NCBI GenBank assembly: GCA_036346355.1
Contig: CM070581.1
Span: forward strand, 496,001-560,000
Length of the DNA: 64,000 nt
DNA from: Rhipidocladum racemiflorum
Lineage: Eukaryota; Streptophyta; Magnoliopsida; Poales; Poaceae
Reading direction: 5' to 3'
This document shows, one piece after another, positions 56,155 to 64,000 of the stretch (position 1 is its first letter; every line of letters starts with the position of its first letter). The translations under genes were made by a program, and so were the position numbers. The notes beneath the pieces were generated by a model that was not told the origin of the DNA, did no database searches, and saw nothing but the letters and a program-made list of their open reading frames with translations.

Positions 56155-56365
56155 TAAGTGAGCGAGGACAAATCATGGTTATTTCTACGTATATAATGCC
56201 CTTTAATTGCAATCTGAGGCTATTTTTTTTCTTACTTCCAGAGCAAGCTGACTGAAGACGCATCGAAACAGATCAGAGGCTCAGAGCCTCATCCCTTTCT
56301 CGCTCTCTTTTTTTTCCTCGCCGCCGTCTCGATCCACCAAATCCCTCGACCCGGCGGCGGCGATC

Positions 56366-59300
56366 ATGGGGCAGGGCACGCCGGGCGGCATGGGCAAGCA
56401 GGGCGGCGCCCCCGGCGACCGCAAGCCTGGCGGCGACGGCGACAAGAAGGACCGCAAGTTCGAGCCGCCCGCCGCGCCATCCCGCGTCGGCCGCAAGCAG
56501 CGCAAGCAGAAGGGCCCCGAGGCGGCCGCGCGCCTGCCCCCCGTCGCCCCGCTCTCCAAGTGCCGCCTCCGTCTCCTCAAGCTCGAGCGCGTCAAGGACT
56601 ACCTCCTCATGGAGGAGGAGTTCGTCGCCTCACAGGAGCGCCTCCGCCCCACCGAGGAGAAGACCGAGGAGGACCGATCCAAGGTCGACGACCTCCGCGG
56701 CACCCCCATGAGCGTCGGATCCCTCGAGGAGATCATCGACGAGAGCCACGCCATCGTCTCCTCCTCCGTCGGCCCCGAGTATTACGTCGGCATCCTCTCT
56801 TTCGTCGACAAGGACCAGCTTGAGCCCGGGTGCTCCATCCTCATGCACAACAAGGTAACCATCTGCGCGCACGCCACGAATCCGTCTAACTTAGGAGGTC
56901 TCTCGATCTAGTCATTCTAGTGGTGGTGGCATGGTTGGATTTTTAGAGGAATTTATTCATCGTTGCCCCAAGCCAATCGATGTGTGTTCAGTGTAGGATC
57001 TGTTGTGTTAAAAATAATGCAAAGTGGTTAGATGAGTGATTTTAGAGACAAACTGTTGGAGATGTTGCCTCCAACATTGTCTCTAGGTGCGATGGAGTCC
57101 TTAGAGACAACCTTAAAGAGACAGACTATTGTACACGCCCAGGAGAGTTGGGGATCTGCGTAGCCGAAAGGGGCACAGAGATTGGAATCAGGGAATTTGG
57201 TAAACCTTTGGCTCTAATTACAAGTGGCCCAAATTTAGTACAAACCCAAATATTCCAAGTGGCCTAAATTTAGTACAAACCTAAATTAAGTGAACCGTAA
57301 ACATGAGATTATTAAGTGAATCTGATGGTTTTTGTATAGTTGAACCGGTAATTTAGTAGAGCATTGAGTTTTATATTGTAGAACTGCTAACTGTAGCCAC
57401 CGAATATTAGTTTTTCCTGCGATTTGTGTGACCAGACTGTACAAAGCTTAAGGTTTAGAGGTTTATTTTTTCAAATCAAGGAGAACTGATTGTGGCTGTG
57501 AAGGATTAACTATGGCAATTTGATATTCCAAATCCATAAGTCTTACTATCCAAACTGCCTTTTGTGGCGGTCATTAAGTGTGATGGACCTGATGGTTGTC
57601 GATGCATGTGTAGGGGCATAATCATTTTTGGGCTGCAGAGAAATCTTCTATTTCTAGTTTTCTTACGATGTGTTCGCATACTATTACTTTGTTGTTTCTT
57701 AGGGTTGATATTGCATTGGATATCTGAGTAGTAGTCATACAGAAGGGTGTGCTACTCTTTAACCATAAAACATGAAATCATTCTAATTTCCTTCATAGGC
57801 AGTTAGGCACTCGGAAAATTATCCTACACTCTTCTCATATATACTCGATTGTGCTCATTGGATACTTCCAAAAATAAATATCATTTTCTTGTGCTTGCAT
57901 GAGTGGCTGAATTGTACTGCTTTGCAACTAGTAACTAGTAAGAAGATACTCAAGTTAGCTTACTCGCTGAAATCCTTTTTTCCAGGTTCTGTCTGTTGTT
58001 GGAATTTTGCAAGATGAAGTTGATCCTATGGTGTCCGTGATGAAAGTTGAGAAAGCTCCCCTGGAATCTTATGCTGACATTGGCGGGTTAGATGCTCAGA
58101 TTCAAGAAATCAAAGAGGCAGTTGATCTTCCGTTGACCCATCCTGAGCTATATGAAGACATTGGAATCAGGCCACCCAAGGGAGTTATATTATACGGAGA
58201 ACCTGGAACAGGGAAAACTCTGCTTGCCAAGGTTAGCGTCCTGTTTTACATATTGGACGTCAATTTTTTTTCCTTATAGGAGACTAGGGAGTATTACAGG
58301 CTTCGGTCCTCCTTGTTTCTGCCTTACTCTAATAATTGCCAAAATAGTTGCATTATTTTTCATTATATACTAATCGAATAACACTTACTTGAGTGGTAAT
58401 GTATGACCTGTGATTACTTGAAATTGTTATCCCAGGCTGTTGCTAACTCCACATCTGCAACTTTCTTAAGAGTTGTTGGAAGTGAACTTATTCAAAAGTA
58501 CCTCGGTGATGGTCCCAAACTAGTCAGAGAACTGTTCAGAGTGGCAGATGAGCTTTCTCCATCTATAGTCTTTATCGATGAGATCGATGCGGTTGGAACA
58601 AAGAGGTATGATGCTCATTCAGGAGGGGAGCGTGAGATTCAACGAACTATGTTGGAGCTGCTGAATCAGCTGGATGGTTTTGACTCGCGTGGAGATGTTA
58701 AAGTTATTCTAGCAACAAACCGCATTGAAAGTCTTGACCCAGCCTTGCTTCGCCCCGGTCGAATAGACCGAAAGATAGAATTTCCTCTGCCGGACATTAA
58801 AACTAGGCGACGCATCTTCCAGGTACTTTTCCAGCAGTACATGTTAAGCTTCACATTATAGGATGCAGAGTTCCTTTGGTTTTCATGGATGTTTTAAATT
58901 GTGCAGATACACACGTCCAAGATGACATTGTCAGATGATGTGAACCTGGAAGAGTTTGTCATGACTAAGGACGAGTTTTCTGGTGCTGATATCAAAGCTA
59001 TATGTACTGAAGCTGGATTGCTTGCTTTGAGAGAGCGTAGAATGAAAGTAAGGCTGGATTTTTTTCTCTAGTCCAAATAAAAAAAAATTTGGAGGGGGGG
59101 GGGGGGAGTTCAATCTCTAATTTTGTATAAATGGAGATACTAGTTAGGGTCATTTGGGTTAGACCATGCTGTTTACACACTGGTGTAGGTGCAGCGATGA
59201 ATTTTAAATTTTGCATATGAACATATGATAGAAAAGTGTTTTTTTTTGCATACCTGCATATCACCTAGTGTTTCATCATGTCATGCACTTCTAAACTGGC

Positions 59301-59672
59301 GATAGATCAACATCTTGGGCTGAGCATAGATTAGGAGGGAAGCCAGGCAGCAGTATTAAATGATATAACAACGAACTACTTTCCTAATTCTCGGCTAACA
59401 CGGTTACTTTTCTATAAACGAATATGTTGGTTTCACTCAGTAGTAGTCTTCCATTTTCATCCATTAAGTTTTGCTGTGCGCCTTGTGCAATGCACTTATC
59501 ATGAAACACGTCGGGGTTTGCTATTAGTTACGTGGTATTCTGCTTAACATCCTTGTGGTGGTGACATGTTGTTTTGTGATTCCCATAGGTGACGCACGCT
59601 GACTTCAAGAAGGCAAAGGAGAAGGTCATGTTCAAGAAGAAGGAAGGTGTGCCGGAGGGGCTTTACATGTGA
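56366..59672 (+). CDS. RPT2: 26S proteasome regulatory subunit 4 homolog, AAA ATPase RPT2 (448 aa)
   Basis: Five exons with continuous phase 0 joins: 56366-56854, 57986-58231, 58436-58822, 58907-59047, 59589-59672 (449 codons with stop). The protein starts MGQGTPGG, the N-myristoylation motif of RPT2, with Gly2 as acceptor. The N-terminal OB/coiled-coil part follows. The AAA domain has Walker A GEPGTGKT at residues 234-241 and Walker B PSIVFIDEID at 287-296. ATNRIESLDPALLRPGRIDR follows with the Arg fingers. It ends EGVPEGLYM. RPT2 is one of six ATPases in the 19S base that unfold ubiquitinated substrates, and its C-terminal tail helps open the 20S gate. The length equals known plant RPT2. 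The gene looks intact and functional. Intron 4 holds a 13-G run. Confidence 0.97.
56855..57985 (+). other. Intron 1 of RPT2
   Basis: 1131-bp intron, GT at 56855 and AG at 57984-57985. A short direct duplication of caagtggcc(c/t)aaatttagtacaaac occurs at 57220-57280. Long first introns in such genes can enhance expression, but I see no specific element. Confidence 0.75.
59094..59106 (+). repeat. Poly-G run in RPT2 intron 4
   Basis: 13 consecutive G after an A/T-rich stretch. Confidence 0.9.
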
Positions 59673-59713
59673 TGATCACTGCTCTTCAGTTTCAGAATAA
59701 CCTTCTAGTACTG

Positions 59714-59716
<3 letters not shown>

Positions 59717-59744
<28 letters not shown>
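59717..59744 (+). repeat. (AT)n microsatellite in the RPT2 3' region
   Basis: About 14 AT units, roughly 45 bp after the RPT2 stop codon. Likely polymorphic between accessions. Confidence 0.92.
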
Positions 59745-60161
59745 GGTTTATCTTGGGGTATGTCGCCTTGGTTTGGAATATAGGCACACAAAAAAAATTG
59801 TTTGTAACTTTGTCTTGGTTTGAGTGGTTGCATAGTATGTATTATTATCACTCCCGTGTGCTGATGCCTTTCTTCTGGAGTGCTGCTGAATCGTAAGCTT
59901 ACAAGCGTGCAGCAGTGGTGTGCATTCCAGGTCGCTTGTTTGTATGCCAAGCAAGCAAGGGCTAGTTACGAAAGGCATACCAGAAGCTCGTTAAGTTTCA
60001 CACGCATGTATACAGCATTGCAAATTGATCCTCATCTGACAAGCTCATCAAATCCATATAATCACATGCTTTAGCAGCTCTCATTGGCAGTTGCACGATA
60101 CAGATCCATACTAGTACATGCATGGTGATGAGCAACCTTATTCGCACCGAAATGGGTCCGG
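59745..60161. other. Short convergent intergenic region between RPT2 and the ligase-like gene
   Basis: The two genes converge, with about 490 bp between their stop codons. Their 3' UTRs probably share this region. No other feature is seen. Confidence 0.5.
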
Positions 60162-63100
60162 CTAGTTTGCCCTTGCAAACGCCAAATCAACAAGTGCCCG
60201 GAAAAACTTGTGGGGATAGATGGGTGGTTCCTCTGTGAGTGCCTGTAATTGCGACGACACGAATAGAGATTACTAGCGTGGAAAGTTAATACAACACAAA
60301 TATGTTATTCCTTTTGTCTGAGGCTTACTTGGTGAATCAGAACAGTCGATGGAGTCATCCCAGGTACAGTATTGACCTCTATCAACAGAACCTTCAGGAC
60401 CAAATGTACAAGACACAGTAATTAATTATCGAGAAATTAATTTCTCCTTCGCTTGCTAATAGTAATTGCGCACACATGAAAGAGAGGTACCTCCCCATTG
60501 CGAACATTAACAAATGCATCTATCCGTGAAAACCCTTCCAAACCCAGAGAGTTTGCCATCACCTCGATACTCCTCTTGCACTTTTGCAGCGCATCCTCAC
60601 TACGAATACACAATACACAGTATCAAGTCGTGACGCTGGCATGAATCTGGAACTATGTTCGCAGCGAGCAATCACATCAAAACTCCAGTCATTGGGAGAT
60701 AAAATCCACTTCACATAAAAACAAAAAAAAAGGAAGTTGAAAACACGAACAAGACCTCATAATTGTTGTTGGAGGTGGTGTCAAGTTGATTCCAGTTCCA
60801 CCTGGAAAAATGGAATTAAATCTTGTTAGCTATGCACACACAGGAGGAAAATGCATTGACAAGTCACAGTGCTCAAAAGGAGTATTTTGATCACTAGGCT
60901 TGTTTGGATAAGAAGGGATTAGACCCAACCCGTTCGGATTGAAAGAAACATTGTATTAAAATCCCTGCCAATCCGAATGGATTGGACCTAATCCTCATCT
61001 ATCCAAACACGTTCCGAAACCGTATGCCCAACAGTTCAAAGCTTAAATCCTATAAAAGATCAAAGTAGTATGCTCATTCCCAAAACACTACCGCATGCCC
61101 AACAGTTCAAAGCTTAAATCCTATAAAAGACCCAAGTTTAGGGACTAATAAAGAATTCTCTGTACAATAATCAATATCAAGGGTAACTGTAGTTACTCCA
61201 TGCCTTTTACACTACGACAAGCATGTATTAGCTTTTCCAGTGATCAGCATGAGCCCCATGTCCAGGTGAAGTGAACAATAAGGTAAGCAATGTCTAGCGT
61301 CTACTACTTGGTAACACAAACGGCCACTGATAACTTCCATGCAGGTACGCTAAGAGAGACAACATTACAACCAAAACAATTCTGCAATGGTTTGGTTTTC
61401 AAGTGTTATACTCTATTTGTTTTCGTGGTACGTGTACTGTGTGTAACGTTAGGAACAGTGGAATGTTGCGTACATTAGAAAATATAGCAGCATATGGCAA
61501 AGAACATTACCAAGTTGCCCTTTAGAGTTTAGACAATGAGGCAATATGACTCCGAAACAATCAATGTAAAACCTTTAAAGACTAGTTCTTGCCTAGTTAC
61601 CTTGAAATTTCTCTTCCAGAGATAAAATATCACCACTTTCTTTGACTGTGATACTTGGATTTAATGAATGCATCTCTCCACGTTTGCCAACTACACCAAC
61701 AGTCACTTCAAGCCATTTATTTTCTCCCTTCCATACCAGATGGCGGGCACTATCATCCTTTGATTTATGTGAAATAATAATTTCATCGGTTTCAATAAAA
61801 GGCTCAAATATTAATGATTCTGGAGGAGGGACTGGCATTTCAATAACTCCGTGCGCCTAGAAAATAGAAAATATAGCTCAATGTAAAAAAAAAGCATCTT
61901 AAGATCAAGTCACTCAATGAGAACAAACAAAGGCTTGATGAGTTATCAAATTTAGTTTATGGTACCCTGGATAGGCAGTTAGCAGGCAGACGCTGAAACT
62001 TTCGCCTCAATGCATTTGCATAGACTTCTAGGTCCTTCGGACAGCTGAAAATAGAAAGCTTTCCTAATGAACCATGTATAAGACAGCCCAAGATACAGTA
62101 CCCACGTTAAATAATTCAAAAATACCACTGGGCTAGATCTAAGGAAATGCTCACCACAATCTTGCCACACCAGTTGAGCATCCATCACGAGCAGGTTTCA
62201 CACATACTGTTTCTGTTTGTAGTGTTGTTTTCAGGCCATTCCAGGTATCATCGAGAGACGACTTTAGTATCTCTTCAGTTGCTCTTACATCCTTCGGTAT
62301 GGTGTAAACTCCATAACTAGTCAACTACACAAGTATCATAAAAAAACTCATGAATGGTGCAAGGTCACAATCATGACATGTGTACAGCTCTAACAAATTG
62401 TTTAGCAACCATTGTGCTGTTAACGAATTGCTCCTGGATTAATTTAAAGCTGTTTGCATCATAGTGACATTACGAAATATCTGCATATTGTCATACTCAG
62501 AAATCACAATTTAAATGATCGTGCCAATCCCTAAAGAGTAAAGAGAAGGCCTGAAAGGTTCATACATGGTCAACGGCAAGTGAAGTTGCAACTTTATCCA
62601 TGCATGTTCTAGAAGCTATTGGTCCTGGCCCTGCATAACAAGAACTTTGATATTATCATAGTTTTATAGTCTTAGAGTTGGCAACATACAAATACACTGC
62701 AAGCTGCAATGAAACCTGTGTAAGGAACTCCTGCAGATTCCAACAACGATTGAATGGTACCATCCTCTCCAATACCACCATGAACTACAGGTAATATATT
62801 GGACATGAAATACTAAAACAAAAGAAACCATAAGTGATGAATGTAATACAAATGCCACAATCAGGTGATACTAAAACTTTTATTTATGTGTAGGCCTCTC
62901 CATCTGTAATTTTCACTTCGTGCCATTACCAATTTTGTTTGGTTTTATTACGAGATGAGGAAGTGGCTGAAATAGTGAAATGTTAACGCAGACCAATAAT
63001 TCCAGGAACATTCAAACCAGGTATTTCCATAGCACATTGATTTGGCAATTGTTAATCGTGTATACGTACCGTCATAACGGCATGGATATATGGAAAGACT

Positions 63101-64000
63101 AAAATTGGTGTGCCTAGAAGTTTAGCCACATAAGTCTGTTTGCAAAATACCTGCTATAAACACTATAGCTTTAGCTTCTTTGACATGGTCGACCCATTGT
63201 TGCAGAGAGTATTTGACAGATTGTTCATCAGCGATATCAAAGCCCGCAAACCAATCATGTTTGCTTAGTGCTTGTCCAAGTTCATCCATTACTTGATCAC
63301 GTAAACGAGATGTTATTTCAACCCGTTCTGGTTCAATCGCCTCAACACATGCAGCATGAACTTCTTCAGTAGTATGTCGTAACACTAATGAATATCTGCC
63401 ACACAGTAAGTAGCTAATGATTGAATAAAATATATAAACTAGAAAGAAACGAAAAAAGCACAGCTCGATGAATTCCAAGACTGGAATGCTAAATGAATTT
63501 GTTTCTTTAAGCCAATATACGATGATTTAAATTACAGTTACCAACGCAGCAATACTGAAAAATTAATTCACACATCTCCAGTGGCAACCCCATAGCATCT
63601 TTCAAAATTCGAAATAAATTGTCGCTTGCAGGACATAGATGTCCAAGAAACCAATCCAAAACTTGGTGGTTGATCAGTTAAGATAAAAGTAACAGAAAGA
63701 TTTAATAACAAACCAATAAATTTGGGGTTCCCTGTTTTCAAACAGTAACTAGAAGATGAATTATGCAAGTCTCAAATTATGATCCTTGGCCTTAAGCAAC
63801 TCACTGTAAAGCTTCACACTACCAAGTGGTGGAAGACGAGACTGTTTTCTGGAACTTTGGAACCATAGTATACCAAGTTGATTCGTTTTACCAAATCAAC
63901 GATTGTTGTGTATTACTATCAAGAAGATCCAACTAGAAGAAATAGCACTTACGGCAATGTCCAAACGTCACGTGAGCTTTCACTGAAATCTTGGTTGTGA
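60162..64000 (-). CDS. D-alanine-D-alanine ligase-like protein, ATP-grasp (C-terminal part, truncated by the window edge)
   Basis: Minus-strand exons: 64000(edge)-63953, 63395-63151, 62784-62716, 62630-62566, 62324-62155, 62044-61966, 61856-61601, 60801-60756, 60599-60491, 60391-60329, 60242-60162, all in phase. Motifs: VHGGIGEDGTIQSLLESAGV and PYTGPGPIASRTCMDKVATS (N-lobe), VCVKPARDGCSTGVARL (ATP-grasp lysine and Gly/Ser loop), SLEEKFQGGTGINLTPPP, GFSRIDAFV, and VLLIEVNTVPGMTPSTVLIH (metal-binding E..N). It ends VDLAFARAN. Plant homologs carry two Ddl-like modules, and this is the second. Bacterial Ddl joins two D-Ala for peptidoglycan; the plant protein is thought to act in plastids, related to the peptidoglycan-like wall, but its role in grasses is unclear. 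The part in view has no stops or frame breaks. Confidence 0.93.

Noticed and set aside
63070..63113. Possible extra 44-bp exon in the ligase-like gene
   Set aside because: It can be spliced in phase, but a nearer acceptor at 62785-62786 gives a direct join that restores the conserved VFIAVHGGIGEDG motif, so the extra exon is unnecessary.
63568..63768. 66-aa minus-strand frame between two ligase exons
   Set aside because: Lies in the intron 63396-63952; skipping it joins VWTLP directly to YSLVLRH in phase.

Overview
The window is plant nuclear DNA, almost certainly from a grass (Poaceae). It has intron-containing genes with GT-AG splice sites, plant-specific families (CLASSY-type SNF2 remodeler, plant RPT2, plant D-Ala-D-Ala ligase-like protein, auxin response factor fragment), and dense nested LTR retrotransposons and MITEs of the kinds usual in grasses. 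I see no bacterial operons, CRISPR arrays or tRNA/rRNA genes. The species cannot be fixed from sequence alone.

Layout. (1) 1-11784: two degraded minus-strand Ty3/gypsy elements of the Tat/RIRE2-like type lie end to end. Element A is cut by the left window edge. Element B keeps one complete 954-bp LTR with TGTCGGCGTA/TACGCCGACA ends. (2) 11785-18300: a GRF-type zinc-finger exon on the minus strand, then a 1139-bp hAT-like transposon with an 8-bp target duplication, 102 bp upstream of an eight-exon unknown gene on the plus strand. That gene carries an in-frame tandem exon duplication. (3) 18300-21100: a diverged direct duplication, a Mutator-type MITE, LTR-like remnants and a CACTA-type terminus. 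(4) 22146-26730: a minus-strand beta-propeller/coiled-coil gene that I do not recognise. (5) 27350-29800: fragments of an auxin response factor gene and an NAD-isocitrate dehydrogenase gene in opposite orientations, a copia remnant, and a second copy of the Mutator-type MITE. (6) 30171-33106: a complete non-autonomous LTR element with a 5-bp TSD, containing a nested solo LTR with its own 5-bp TSD. (7) about 34700-43623: a broken minus-strand copia element. A very young Ty3/gypsy element (LTRs differ at 1 of 415 positions) is inserted at its truncated end. (8) 44278-64000: a gene-rich block holding a CLASSY-like gene (-), a FkbM/DUF7870-type methyltransferase-like gene (-), proteasome ATPase RPT2 (+) and a D-Ala-D-Ala ligase-like gene (-, running off the right edge). 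MITEs sit in the promoters of two of these genes.

The four genes on the right are unrelated housekeeping or regulatory loci rather than a pathway cluster. One link is notable: CLASSY proteins direct RNA-directed DNA methylation of transposons, and this CLASSY-like gene ends about 650 bp from the youngest retrotransposon in the window. Exon boundaries were read by eye from splice motifs and frame continuity, not from transcripts.
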